Made by a program: the position numbers and the translations under genes. Source: Alphaproteobacteria bacterium (GTDB lineage: Bacteria > Pseudomonadota > Alphaproteobacteria > Rhodobacterales > Rhodobacteraceae). Taken from it: DNA of 59,081 nt. This document shows, one piece after another, positions 7,226-16,285 of the stretch (positions within the stretch are counted from its first letter, which is position 1; every line of letters starts with the position of its first letter). The stretch is taken from assembly GCA_029289325.1 (NCBI GenBank), contig JARFTV010000001.1:64546-123626 (forward strand), in the 5' to 3' direction. The notes beneath the pieces are model-generated. The model saw only the letters and a list, made by a program, of their open reading frames with translations. It was not told the origin of the DNA and made no database searches.

Positions 7226-9297
7226 GCCGGAACCTGGCCCAAAAGCGCTGGCCGCGCGTCGGTGCCGATCTCCTCGTAGGACAGGACCGGCATGTGCAGG
7301 CCCTTCGCCTGGACAACCGTCCGCAGGAAGCGCCTGCGCGCGACGGACGTCACCAGCGCGGGGAAGACCCCTCCTTCGGAAGCCCGGTTGACCCGATCAG
7401 TCAACCCATTGGCCAACTTGGCAAAAAGGTCTGGCGGCAGGGCAATGTCGCGCTGACCGCGATCACCGTCGATCTGATAGGTCGAAAATGCCTTTTCCCA
7501 TTCCGGGGCAAGCTGGATCAGTGGGACAGACCCGTCCGGGCGCTTCAGCTCGGCCACGATCTGGAAGCCCAGCCTCTGCCGGACATGTTCACAGATCGCC
7601 TCGGGCGCACCGAGCTGCCGAGCTTCGGCCACCGCCTCCAGAATCAGCGGCAGGTTGCGGATCGACACCCGCTCTTCGAGAAGGAGGCGCAACACGGCAT
7701 GAAGCAGGTCGACCGGCACCTTGTCTGGCATGAGTTCGTCAAGCAGGCGGCGGTTCGCCTCCGCCCGGATCGGGTCGGAGAGCTTGACGAATTCGTCCAG
7801 AAGCCGGCGCAGCCCGCGAAGGGTCAGTAGCCGGGAGAGGTTGCCCTTCAGAACCTCAAGCAGGTGGGTGGCCAGGACCTCGGTCGGGGTGACGATGGTC
7901 AGGCCGGAAAGGGCGGCGTCCTCCTGCTGGTCGGGCAGGATCCAGCGGGCGGGTGCGCCATAGACGGGCTCTTTCACATCCAGGCCGTCGGGGGCCTGGG
8001 TGCCATCGGCCAGAAGCACCAGAACCCGGTCGGGGAACAACCTGTCGGCAGCCCGCTCGACGCCATGCAAGCGGATTCGATAGTGCCCGGGGGCGAGCGT
8101 GGTTTCATCAGTCAGCCGGATCTCGGGGAGGATGAAGCCGAAGGCCGTGGCAATGTGGTTGCGCATATTGGCGATGCGTCCGTCGAGACCCGTCGCCGGG
8201 TCCAGCGCCATGGCAACCAGATTCGGGGAGAATTCGATGTGGATGTCATCGAAGTCCAGCACGTCGCCGATCGAACGGGCGCGCGGCTGCTCGACCTCGG
8301 CGGCAGGGCTTTCCTCCTGACGTACGGCCTTGCGCGACTGCATGTAGGCCAGGCCGCCCAGAACCAGCGCGGCAAGCATGAATGGCAGGAACGGCATCCC
8401 CGGCACGATGGCAAAGATCGCCATCAGTCCGGCCACCGTGCCCAGCGCCGCCGGATAGCGCCCGAGCTGCGCAAAGAACGAGACGTCGGCCGCGCCCTTC
8501 TGGCTCCCCTTGGCCAGCAGAAGTGCAGCGGCGATCGAGATGATCACGGCCGGAATCTGGCTGACCAGCGCATCCCCGACCGTAAGGATCGTATAGGTCT
8601 CGAAGGCAGCGGCCGCGTTCAGGCCGTGGATGAAGATGCCGACGATCAGCCCCACCAGGATGTTGAGTCCGGTGATCAGGAGACCCGCGATCGCATCGCC
8701 CTTCACGAATTTCGACGCACCATCCAGCGAGCCGAAAAAGTTTGTCTCAGCCAATTCCTGCTCGCGTCGGCGCTTTGCTTCGCTGTGGTCGATCGCCCCG
8801 GCGGACATGTCGGCGTCGATGGCAAGCTGGCGGCCGGGCATCCCGTCCAACGCGAAACGCGCGCCGACTTCGGCCATCCGGCCTGCGCCCTTGGTGATGA
8901 CGATGAAGTTGACGATCAAAAGGACGATGAAGATCACCACCCCCAGGATCAGGTTGCCGCCCATGATGAATTCGGCAAAGCCCTGGATCACGTGGCCAGC
9001 CGCATCGGTACCGGTATGGCCTTCGCCGATAATCAACTTGGTTGATGAGACGTTCAGGGACAGCCGCAGCAGGAGCGACGCCAGCAGGATCGTCGGAAAG
9101 GCGGAAAAGTCGAGCGGCCGGTCGATGAACAGGGTCACCGTAAGCATGAGGATCGCAAGCGAAAAGCTCACGGCCAGGCCGATGTCCAGCACGATGGCGG
9201 GGACCGGCAGGATCATCATCACGATCACGGCCATCAGGGCGATGGCCAGCAGGATCGTTGGCCGGAAGATCGTTGCCACGTCAAACCCGTTCGGCAT
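7222..9297 (-). CDS. flhA: FlhA export-gate protein
   Basis: FlhA, 691 aa, the large export-gate protein that couples proton flow to export and docks chaperone-substrate complexes. The first half has eight membrane helices and the FHIPEP-family signature RFALDGMPGRQLAIDADMSAG near residues 146-166 followed by charged RRREQELAETNFFGSLDGA. The C-terminal 350 residues form the cytosolic docking domain. ATG start is one base after the upstream transglycosylase stop (TGAGATG). Confidence 0.97.
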   Translation of the reverse strand: MPNGFDVATIFRPTILLAIALMAVIVMMILPVPAIVLDIGLAVSFSLAILMLTVTLFIDRPLDFSAFPTILLASLLLRLSLNVSSTKLIIGEGHTGTDAAGHVIQGFAEFIMGGNLILGVVIFIVLLIVNFIVITKGAGRMAEVGARFALDGMPGRQLAIDADMSAGAIDHSEAKRRREQELAETNFFGSLDGASKFVKGDAIAGLLITGLNILVGLIVGIFIHGLNAAAAFETYTILTVGDALVSQIPAVIISIAAALLLAKGSQKGAADVSFFAQLGRYPAALGTVAGLMAIFAIVPGMPFLPFMLAALVLGGLAYMQSRKAVRQEESPAAEVEQPRARSIGDVLDFDDIHIEFSPNLVAMALDPATGLDGRIANMRNHIATAFGFILPEIRLTDETTLAPGHYRIRLHGVERAADRLFPDRVLVLLADGTQAPDGLDVKEPVYGAPARWILPDQQEDAALSGLTIVTPTEVLATHLLEVLKGNLSRLLTLRGLRRLLDEFVKLSDPIRAEANRRLLDELMPDKVPVDLLHAVLRLLLEERVSIRNLPLILEAVAEARQLGAPEAICEHVRQRLGFQIVAELKRPDGSVPLIQLAPEWEKAFSTYQIDGDRGQRDIALPPDLFAKLANGLTDRVNRASEGGVFPALVTSVARRRFLRTVVQAKGLHMPVLSYEEIGTDARPALLGQVPA

Positions 9298-9298
9298 C

Positions 9299-9964
9299 TC
9301 AGTTGCCCCCGATCAGGCGGAGGCCGCTGCCACTTGCCGCGACCAGCGAGCCATTCGTGCTGGCGGAACCGGAACGAAGCAGGGGAAAGCGGTTCTCGCG
9401 CGGGGCAACGTCAGGCGCCTCGCTGGGTGACGGACCAAGCGCGGCAAGCACGGTCTCGAACCGGGCGCCATATCGTGCCGCATGTTCGGGCGTCATCGAG
9501 TGATAGGCGGCAGCAGCGGCGGCCCAGTCGCCGGTCCTTGCATAATGGCCCGCCAGAAATTCGGCGGCATAGGTGGCATTGGGCAGCGGAGACAGCATGT
9601 CGGAAAGCGAGGCGAACCCCTTGGAATGCCAGCGAATGTTCAGCTGGAAACAGCCGAGATCGACGTTCGTCCGGCCCTGGTCCAGCATGGATTGCGCATG
9701 CGCTTCCGCCTCGCGCGCGCTGTCGAACCAGCGGCCCTCGCCGCCCACATTCACCGTCCAGGGCCATGGCCGTGCATCACGGCCGGTCTCGACCAGGCTG
9801 ATGGCCAGCAGAACCTCAAGCGGGACGCCGGCGGCCCGCGCAGCGGATCGTGCAGCCTCCGCACAGAGGACCGACGGATCCTCCCGCGCAAGGAGCATGG
9901 GGCCCCAAACGACCAGCGTCGGCAGAACAGCTGCCATCAGGACAAGACAAGGACGGAAGGTCAT
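9299..9964 (-). CDS. Lytic transglycosylase of the flagellar operon
   Basis: 221 aa, exported peptidoglycan-cleaving enzyme of the SLT/lysozyme-like fold. A hydrophobic signal segment (residues 5-26) is followed by AARSAARAAGVPLEVLLAISLVETGRD, where E59 is the likely catalytic glutamate; later DLGCFQLNIRWHSKGF and MLSPLPNATYAAEFLAGHY fit SLT motifs. The start is the ATG with GGAGG upstream; an in-frame GTG four codons earlier lacks a good RBS. In Rhodobacter species FlgJ lacks muramidase and a separate transglycosylase (SltF) opens the wall for the rod; position just before flhA suggests this is such an enzyme. Confidence 0.85.
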   Translation of the reverse strand: MTFRPCLVLMAAVLPTLVVWGPMLLAREDPSVLCAEAARSAARAAGVPLEVLLAISLVETGRDARPWPWTVNVGGEGRWFDSAREAEAHAQSMLDQGRTNVDLGCFQLNIRWHSKGFASLSDMLSPLPNATYAAEFLAGHYARTGDWAAAAAAYHSMTPEHAARYGARFETVLAALGPSPSEAPDVAPRENRFPLLRSGSASTNGSLVAASGSGLRLIGGN

Positions 9965-10039
9965 GCTGAACTCCACCTCCGGCTTCTGCCGGATTCGGCT
10001 GCAGGCTAGCCGATGAATCTTGCCAAGCGGTTAGCGCGG

Positions 10040-12190
10040 TCAGGGTGCGGCAGGGACTTGAACGGCCGCGAGAAGCGCCACCAGCGCCGCCCGGGCTGCG
10101 GCGCCGTCCTCGGCCAGACGGTTGCCTGTCGCAAGAAGGCCAGGATCAGGTTCCGGCGGCGGGGCGACCAGCAGCTCGGCCGCAGCCTGCCACGTCGCGT
10201 TCCCCTCCTCACTCAAGGCGCGCCAGTCCTGGCCCCAGACCAGAGCCTGCGCCGCAAGGTCGGTCTGGCCCGTGGCAATCAGCGCCTCGCGGGCAGGTTC
10301 ATAGGCTTTGAGCTGCAGATTGGCACCGGCCCGCAAGGTAGCAGCCTCGCCCTGGTCAAGGTCCCCAAGGCGGGCAAGGGCGTCCTGTGCTGCCCCGCGC
10401 GCAAGTTCGGCCCGGGCTGCCAGCAGGCGGTGCTCTGGCGGGTCGCCCTGGCTGGGGGGACCCAGCCATTTGAGGGCCGGATCGGCAAAGCCCAGGTCCA
10501 GAAGACGCCGAGCGATCTGGCGACGTACGTCCCCTGGGACGGCCGGTGCAGGAACCTCCGGTCCAAGGACGAGATGGGCAAGAAAATCGTCATCCGGCGC
10601 AAGCTGCCCGGCGATCCGCCAGAGATCTGGCGGCGGCGCTGTAGCGGCAGTCGCAAAGGCCTCATCCGTTCGTCCCGAAAGCGCGAGCGCAAGAATAAGC
10701 GCCCGGCGGATGGCGGCTTGGTCCGACCGGCCCTCACTCTCGCCCAGAACGGATTGCAGCGTGGCCGCGACTTCGGGTGAGATCGGCTCGGCCCGCCGGG
10801 AATGCGCTTCGACCAGCGTGACAAGGGGCGCTGAGTCAGACCCCGCCGCGGCGACGGCAACTTGGGCATGGCCCTGGGCGGCCTCTGGACGTTCGGCCTG
10901 CAGGTCGACCTTGGCGTCGAGATGGGCAATCTCTGCCCGGTTGCTGTGCGGAGCCCGCTCCATCGCATCACGGATCACCCGGGCCGCACTCTCATCCCCG
11001 CGGGCAAGCAGCCGGTCCGCAAGTACGGGGCCAAGACCCTGGCGAAGATGGGCCGGAAGCGCGAGGAAGCTGCGCAGAACCGCATCGACATTGACCTCTG
11101 GGCCCAAGGGCAGGCGATCTGCGGCTAGCGCGGCCCAAAGTGCAGCAGGGCCGTCGCAGGGTAGCATCGTGGCAAACGGGCCGTCCGGGTCGCTGTCGCC
11201 ATCAACGAGGTGGGACATCGAACGGTAATGCGCAAGCTCGGGCGGGGCGACAGCGGCAGGGACCAGCGAGGCCACCTGCCTGGCTTCGGCACCGAAGCCG
11301 AGGTATAGAAATCCTTGCACGGCTTCGATTGCGGCCCTGGGCTCGATCTCGTCGAATTCACCGTAGAACCCGGATCTGGCAGCGGAGAGCAAATCCAGCG
11401 GCGCCCGACCCTCGCCCCAGGCGGGCAGGTCGAGCATCTTGTCGGGCAGGCAGACGGTGGGGATTACCGGTCTGGTCGACCCGCCGCCCGGGCTGGCCGC
11501 GATCCCCGGCAAATCTCCGATATGGATCTGGCTCCAGGGCAGGTCGGTCAGTCCAGGGTTCGGGACCCTGGGTGCCTTCCCCGGCATCTCCATCTGCACG
11601 ATCCCTTGCGCGGCCCCGCGGCTGATCTGGGCCAGAAGCTGATCTCGCAACGGTTGCAGTGAGACTGAGCCCGTGGCGAGTTCCAGCAGGTCCATCCTTC
11701 GCCGCGGCCCGCCCGTGGCTGGGGGGCGGTCGGCCAGCCAGTTGTAGCCAGCGATCGGCACTGGATCGGGAGGCGCCGGTGGCGCCGTTGCACCTTGGCC
11801 AAAGGGCTGCTCGAAGGCGGATCCGGCTGGAGGCGGACCGTCCTTGATGTCCAGAACCACGATTCCGGGTCGGTATTCGAACGGAAAGACATGGCAGTCG
11901 CAGGCCAGCGCAAGCTGCAGCGCCCCGCCTTCGGCATCGATGCGCAATGACTGCAGGCGCGTGCGCGGGATAAGGTCCCAGACCCGGCCAAGGTCATAGT
12001 CTGGCTGCCCCGTCCCGACTGCGGCAAAGCCATAGCCCATGGCCGTACGACCCAAAGTCCAGGGCGACGGACCGGGAAGCGCGACCACGAGGCGGGTAAA
12101 GCCGTCATGCTCACCCGATGTCACGCGCGCCGTCTGTGCCAGCGCGGGATGTGCGAGGGCCAGCAGGAGGAGAAGCAGAACGCGGATCAT
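10040..12190 (-). CDS. Large exported protein of the mot operon, unknown function
   Basis: 716 aa. A clear signal peptide (residues 1-18, ending ALAQ) is followed by a beta-rich domain (about 20-115; DGFTRLVVALPG ... GIVVLDIKDG) that reads like an AMIN-type peptidoglycan/secretin-binding module, then a proline-rich linker and a long Ala/Leu-rich helical region (about 230-716) with TPR-like repeats. The start overlaps the motA stop (ATGA), so it should be made with the stator protein. Candidate roles: periplasmic motor/stator accessory protein analogous to rhizobial MotC, or wall-anchoring factor. No enzyme motif was recognised. Confidence 0.75.
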   Translation of the reverse strand: MIRVLLLLLLALAHPALAQTARVTSGEHDGFTRLVVALPGPSPWTLGRTAMGYGFAAVGTGQPDYDLGRVWDLIPRTRLQSLRIDAEGGALQLALACDCHVFPFEYRPGIVVLDIKDGPPPAGSAFEQPFGQGATAPPAPPDPVPIAGYNWLADRPPATGGPRRRMDLLELATGSVSLQPLRDQLLAQISRGAAQGIVQMEMPGKAPRVPNPGLTDLPWSQIHIGDLPGIAASPGGGSTRPVIPTVCLPDKMLDLPAWGEGRAPLDLLSAARSGFYGEFDEIEPRAAIEAVQGFLYLGFGAEARQVASLVPAAVAPPELAHYRSMSHLVDGDSDPDGPFATMLPCDGPAALWAALAADRLPLGPEVNVDAVLRSFLALPAHLRQGLGPVLADRLLARGDESAARVIRDAMERAPHSNRAEIAHLDAKVDLQAERPEAAQGHAQVAVAAAGSDSAPLVTLVEAHSRRAEPISPEVAATLQSVLGESEGRSDQAAIRRALILALALSGRTDEAFATAATAPPPDLWRIAGQLAPDDDFLAHLVLGPEVPAPAVPGDVRRQIARRLLDLGFADPALKWLGPPSQGDPPEHRLLAARAELARGAAQDALARLGDLDQGEAATLRAGANLQLKAYEPAREALIATGQTDLAAQALVWGQDWRALSEEGNATWQAAAELLVAPPPEPDPGLLATGNRLAEDGAAARAALVALLAAVQVPAAP

Positions 12191-13056
12191 GCGACATCCT
12201 GCTTCAGGTTGCGCATCGCCTCCTCCAGCTCGCCAAAGCCGGGGCGGACATGGTGCGGCGTGTTCTGGCGGCCGACCTCGATGCAGATATTTGCCGGGTG
12301 GCGGTGCAGATTGGCGATCAGCACCTCGCGGATCAGTTGGTAGAAATGGATGTCCTCCTCGACCACGGTCTTCACGCGCGACGCGAAGGGGCCCATCAGC
12401 CCATAGGCGAGGAACACCCCCAGGAAGGTTCCGACCAGCGCGCCGCCGATCATCTTGCCCAGCACCTCGGGCGGCTGGTCAATCGAGCCCATGGTCTTGA
12501 TCACACCCAGCACAGCGGCCACGATGCCAAGCGCAGGAAGGCCGTCGGCCATGGTCTGCAGCGCGTGGCTGGAGTGCATGGCGTGGTGCAGCGTCGATTC
12601 CATCCGCTTGTCCAGAACCTCTTCCACCTGATGCGGGTCGTCGTAGTTCATCGATGCGGCCCGCAACGTGTCGCAGATCAGTTCCATCGCCTCATGGTCA
12701 TGCTGGATGCGCGGGTATCGGACAAAGATCGTCGAGACGTCGGGCGATTCGATGTGTTCCTCCAGCGCGACGGGATTGGCCCTTGCCAGGCGGATGAGTT
12801 CGAACAGCAGGCACAGAAGATCCCGGTAGTCTTCGGGCTTCCACTTGGGGCCCTTGAAGACCTTGCCGACGTCCTTCAGCGTATGTTTCACGCCAGCCAT
12901 GTCATTCGAGATCAGGAAGGCACCGGCGGCGGCGCCGCCGATCATGATCATCTCGAAGGGCAAGGCCTTGAGGATGATGCCCATCTTGCCACCGGCCAGC
13001 GCATAGCCGCCGAAGACCATGACAAGAATGACGGCGATGCCGACGAAACCCAGCAT
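12187..13056 (-). CDS. motA: MotA stator protein
   Basis: MotA, 289 aa, inner-membrane proton-channel stator that generates torque with MotB. Four membrane helices: two near the N-terminus and two around residues 170-225, with the conserved LPALGIVAAVLGVIKTMG and the GALVGTFLGVFLAYG pair. The cytosolic loop holds HMLGE-like charged residues (FELIRLARANPVALEEHIE) that contact FliG. No motB lies in the window. A CtrA-like box lies 43 bases upstream. Confidence 0.95.
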   Translation of the reverse strand: MLGFVGIAVILVMVFGGYALAGGKMGIILKALPFEMIMIGGAAAGAFLISNDMAGVKHTLKDVGKVFKGPKWKPEDYRDLLCLLFELIRLARANPVALEEHIESPDVSTIFVRYPRIQHDHEAMELICDTLRAASMNYDDPHQVEEVLDKRMESTLHHAMHSSHALQTMADGLPALGIVAAVLGVIKTMGSIDQPPEVLGKMIGGALVGTFLGVFLAYGLMGPFASRVKTVVEEDIHFYQLIREVLIANLHRHPANICIEVGRQNTPHHVRPGFGELEEAMRNLKQDVA

Positions 13057-13098
13057 GTTGACCCCTGATGCTGCCTGCGACCACTATCCGCGCGGCCG

Positions 13099-13114
13099 GT
13101 TAAGACTTTGTCAC
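13099..13114 (-). promoter_or_regulatory. CtrA-like box before motA
   Basis: On the minus strand GTGA-caaagtc-TTAAC: the second half-site is perfect including the trailing C, the first has two mismatches. It sits in the 65-base gap between the motE-like gene and motA, 43 bases before the motA ATG, the only sizeable gap in that leftward unit, so an internal promoter here is plausible. Confidence 0.4.
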
Positions 13115-13121
13115 TCGCGCC

Positions 13122-13688
13122 CTACTGCCTGGGCACGTCGACGTTTCTTCCCGCGACGATCACGCTGACACCGTAGGCGGTCTCGGGCGACATGCCGGAG
13201 AGGATCGCGGCGGCCGCTTCCGGCGTCATCCGGGCCAGGAAACCGGCCGCGAACTCGGGCGACATGGCGTCGAACAGCGCCGCCGCATCCTTTGGCTTCA
13301 TCGCCTGATAGACCGCGGTGAGGCGCTGGAGATCCTGTTCCGCGGCACCGTCGGCCAGCGCCAGCGTCGCCCGCAGCTCCTGCTCGACGGCTGCCATCTC
13401 GGCCAAGCGCCTGGTTACCGCCTCATCCGCCAGCGCCAGTGCGGCCAGCCGGTCCTGCAGGGCCGACTCGCGCGCGGCCACCCGGTCCTCCCGCAGCTTC
13501 AGTGCCTCGGCGAGGGCGGTGGGGGTTTCGCAAGCGACGGGCGCAACCTGGTCCGGCGGCGGTGGTTCTGCATCGGAGCGGGCCAGGGCCGTGCCAACGC
13601 CGGACCCCAGTCGCAAGGCGCCGGAGGCGGCAAAGAGCAGCGCCACGATGAACAATGCCCCGCGACCCGGCTTCTTCCGGCCGCTCAT
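13122..13688 (-). CDS. MotE-like (MgtE N-domain) motility protein
   Basis: 188 aa. One N-terminal membrane segment (residues 10-35), a coiled-coil centre (LKLREDRVAARESALQDRLAAL) and a C-terminal MgtE intracellular N-type domain (YQAMKPKDAAALFDAMSPEFAAGFLARMTPEAAAAILSG read in parts). This layout is that of MotE, a periplasmic chaperone/partner of the stator accessory protein MotC in rhizobia, and of related 'MgtE N' flagellar proteins. Overlaps the pflI-like gene by four bases and precedes motA. Confidence 0.8.
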   Translation of the reverse strand: MSGRKKPGRGALFIVALLFAASGALRLGSGVGTALARSDAEPPPPDQVAPVACETPTALAEALKLREDRVAARESALQDRLAALALADEAVTRRLAEMAAVEQELRATLALADGAAEQDLQRLTAVYQAMKPKDAAALFDAMSPEFAAGFLARMTPEAAAAILSGMSPETAYGVSVIVAGRNVDVPRQ

Positions 13689-14077
13689 TCCGCGGCCTCC
13701 ACCGTGTCACGGGCAGGCCGGCGCCGGACGAAACGCAGACGCTTTTCCTCGTCAGCGGGCTCGGGCTCGGGCGGCCTGGCTGGGGGCTTCGGCTCGGGCA
13801 GATCATGCAGCGACGCGACCAGAAGTTCCAGTCGGCGGGCCACGTCTTCCCCGCGCGCCGTCAGTGCCTCCAGGCTTTCGGCCGAGCCGGTGGCGGCCCC
13901 GCGCGCCTTGGCAAGGGCAGCGATCATCTCGTCCACCTGGGCTGACAGGACGGCAATTGCCCCGCCCATGCCGCTTTCCAGCGTGGTGAATTTCTTCAGC
14001 CGTGTCGCAAGCACATAGCAATAGATCGCCGCTCCGAAAGAGCCCGCGACCAGAAGGATATCGGCTATCAGGTCCAT
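13685..14077 (-). CDS. Bitopic, proline-rich flagellar protein (PflI-like)
   Basis: 130 aa with a single N-terminal membrane helix (residues 5-25), a helical stretch (residues 38-92) and a proline/glutamate-rich tail (EPKPPARPPEPEP) followed by a basic end. Caulobacter PflI, a bitopic proline-rich protein needed for correct flagellar positioning and encoded beside fliL, has the same architecture and neighbourhood; the match is by layout, not by alignment. Lies nine bases after fliL2 and overlaps the motE-like gene. Confidence 0.65.
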   Translation of the reverse strand: MDLIADILLVAGSFGAAIYCYVLATRLKKFTTLESGMGGAIAVLSAQVDEMIAALAKARGAATGSAESLEALTARGEDVARRLELLVASLHDLPEPKPPARPPEPEPADEEKRLRFVRRRPARDTVEAAE

Positions 14078-14086
14078 GGCCCGCCC

Positions 14087-14581
14087 CTAGTTCAAAACGA
14101 ATTCGGTGATCAGAAGGTCGCGCACCCGGCCTTCACCCGTCACGATCTGGATTCGGCGCAGCATCTGCGCCCGCAGCCGCGCCATCGCGGCCGGATTCTC
14201 GATATCCCGCGTGTCGATCGCGCGAAGATAGCTGTTGAGCACATCCAGAATCCGCGGCGCCAGCCGCGTCACATCGGCAGCGGCCTGTTCCACCACCTCG
14301 ACCTGGGCCGAGAAGCGCAGATGTTCCGCCCGCGAGTCACGCCCCAGCGAGATCACCAGCGTCTCAAGCGGGACGAAGGCGATTCCCGTCAGGGGGCCCG
14401 GCGCGGCCTCGTGCTTCTTCCCGCCCGCCGGTGGGCCGAGAATCATGCCGGCCCAGGTGGCATAGAACCCGCCGCCGCCCAGCAGAATCGCCAGCAGGAT
14501 CCCGATCAGCAGGGGTTTCTTCGACCGCTTCGGCGGTGCCTCTTCCATGTTGGTGTCGGTCGTTGCCACGTCCAGCTCCAT
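14087..14581 (-). CDS. fliL: FliL stator-associated protein (paralogue 2)
   Basis: FliL, 164 aa: short basic cytosolic N-terminus (PPKRSKK), one membrane helix (residues 24-46) and a periplasmic domain with FVPLETLVISLG...HLRFSAQVEV and the C-terminal RAQMLRRIQIVTGEGRVRDLLITEFVLN pattern that marks the FliL family. It is the more canonical of the two FliL proteins in the window. First gene of the long leftward motor/export unit, divergent from fliF. Confidence 0.92.
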   Translation of the reverse strand: MELDVATTDTNMEEAPPKRSKKPLLIGILLAILLGGGGFYATWAGMILGPPAGGKKHEAAPGPLTGIAFVPLETLVISLGRDSRAEHLRFSAQVEVVEQAAADVTRLAPRILDVLNSYLRAIDTRDIENPAAMARLRAQMLRRIQIVTGEGRVRDLLITEFVLN

Positions 14582-14614
14582 CCTGACGACGGGGCGACAA
14601 TAGTCCGAAGGTCA

Positions 14615-14629
14615 CTAACCGATTGTTAA
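14615..14629. promoter_or_regulatory. CtrA-like box between fliL and fliF
   Basis: CTAA-ccgattg-TTAA on the plus strand; on the minus strand TTAAC-aatcgg-TTAG. Seven of eight consensus positions with exact spacing. It lies 34 bases before fliL and 55 before fliF, so it can govern both divergent motor units. Confidence 0.55.
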
Positions 14630-14683
14630 GCCGGGCAAGTCATTCCTTGGGCAACGGCAGAAGCCCGTGTGCGGAGAATCGCC

Positions 14684-16285
14684 TTGCAGAACGTGTTCAC
14701 TCTCTGGTCCTCGCTTGATCTGCGCCGCCGCCTCGTGGTGGTCGGCGCCACTGTCGCGATGTTCGCGGCGGTCCTCGGCCTCAGCCGGATGGCGTCCTCC
14801 CCTGATCTCGTCCTGCTTTACGCCGGGCTTGAACCGGGTGCTGCCGGTGAGGTGATCAAGGCGCTGGACCAGCGTGGCGTCGCTTATGAGGTGTCGGGCA
14901 ATTCGATTCTGGTCGATGCCGCCCAGCGCGACAGCCTCCGGATGGCCCTCGCGGCCGAGGGACTGCCAGCTGCGGGCGGCGGCGGATATGAACTTCTGGA
15001 TCAGCTTTCGGGTTTCGGCACCACCTCCCAGATGTTCGACGCGGCCTATTGGCGCGCCAAGGAGGGGGAGCTTGCGCGGACCCTGCTGGCAATGCCCGAG
15101 ATCCGGGCCGCGCGCGTCCACATCGCCAGCGGTCCGACGCGGGCCTTTCAGGCCGAGACCAATGCCTCGGCCTCGGTCACGCTAACCACCACCAGCGGAG
15201 CCCTGGGTGAGACGCAGGCCCGGGCGATTCGTCATCTGGTGGCCAGCGCGGTGGCCGGGATGCGGCCGGATAAGGTGCAGATCATCGATACGGTCGCGGG
15301 CCTGATCGGCGGGCAGGAGACGGCCGAATTCGACAGAGGCCAGGCGGCCAACCGGGCCGCCGCGATCAAGGGCAACGTGGAGCGGCTGCTCGCCGCCCGC
15401 GTCGGCACGGGCAAGGCAGTGGTCGAGGTCGCCGTCAGCCTGGTCTCGGAACGCGAATCCTTCACCGAGCGCAAGTTCGACCCCCAGGGCCGCGTGGCGA
15501 TCTCTTCCGAGACCGAGGAACGCAGTGGCTCGTCGACCCAGCCGGGCAGGGATGTGACTGTCGCCTCGAACTTGCCCGAGGGCGATGCCCAGGCGGGGGG
15601 ACAAGGCCAGAGCCAGAACTCCGAGACGCGCGAACGGGTAAATTACGAAGTGTCCGAGACCCAGCGTGAAGTGCTGCGCGCGCCGGGAGACATCCGCAGG
15701 CTTACGGTGGCCGTCATGGTGGACGGCGTGGTCAACGTCGCGCCGGACGGCACCCGGACCTGGGAGCCGCGCAGCGACGAAGAACTCACCACGCTGCGTG
15801 AGCTTGTGGCCTCGGCCGTAGGGCTGGACGAGACGCGCGGCGACGTCCTGACGCTCAAGACGCTGGAATTCCAGGACCCGGTGCTCGTCACGGGAACCGA
15901 GGCCAGCTCCGGCCTTCTGCCCCCAATCGGGGCACTGGATGTGATGACGATGATCCAGACGGTGATCCTTGCAGTGGTCGCGCTGGTGCTGGGGTTGTTC
16001 GTGATCCGGCCGATCCTGACCTCGGGCGCGGCCTCGCGCGCGCTGTCCGAACCGGACGCGCCCCTGGCGCTGCCCCCGGCCTTCGAGATGGGCAATGCCC
16101 TGGACGGCGAGGTCGAACCCGCCTTCGCCATGCCGGCCTTCGGCAGCGCGATGGCCGACCTGGGCGACCTGCCGCAGGTCGAGGAAGACCCGGCCAGCCG
16201 CCTGCGCCGGCTCATCGAAGAGCGTCAGGCCGAGTCGATCGAGATCCTGCGCGGCTGGATGGAGAATGAAGAGGAGCCTGCGTGA
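14684..16285 (+). CDS. fliF: FliF MS-ring protein
   Basis: FliF, 533 aa, forms the MS ring in the inner membrane. Two membrane helices flank a large periplasmic part: residues about 18-38 and 425-447. Ring-building motifs include LYAGLEPGAAGEVIKALDQRG and TSQMFDAAYWRAKEGELARTL...ARVHIA, and the C-terminal tail binds FliG. Start chosen at TTG 14684 (GGAGA six bases upstream); a GTG at 14669 would add five residues without an RBS. No fliG follows, unlike in enteric operons. Confidence 0.95.
   Translation: MQNVFTLWSSLDLRRRLVVVGATVAMFAAVLGLSRMASSPDLVLLYAGLEPGAAGEVIKALDQRGVAYEVSGNSILVDAAQRDSLRMALAAEGLPAAGGGGYELLDQLSGFGTTSQMFDAAYWRAKEGELARTLLAMPEIRAARVHIASGPTRAFQAETNASASVTLTTTSGALGETQARAIRHLVASAVAGMRPDKVQIIDTVAGLIGGQETAEFDRGQAANRAAAIKGNVERLLAARVGTGKAVVEVAVSLVSERESFTERKFDPQGRVAISSETEERSGSSTQPGRDVTVASNLPEGDAQAGGQGQSQNSETRERVNYEVSETQREVLRAPGDIRRLTVAVMVDGVVNVAPDGTRTWEPRSDEELTTLRELVASAVGLDETRGDVLTLKTLEFQDPVLVTGTEASSGLLPPIGALDVMTMIQTVILAVVALVLGLFVIRPILTSGAASRALSEPDAPLALPPAFEMGNALDGEVEPAFAMPAFGSAMADLGDLPQVEEDPASRLRRLIEERQAESIEILRGWMENEEEPA

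Noticed and set aside
9990-10036. CTAA-N7-GCAA like a CtrA site upstream of the transglycosylase gene
   Set aside because: Only five of eight consensus positions; likely chance.
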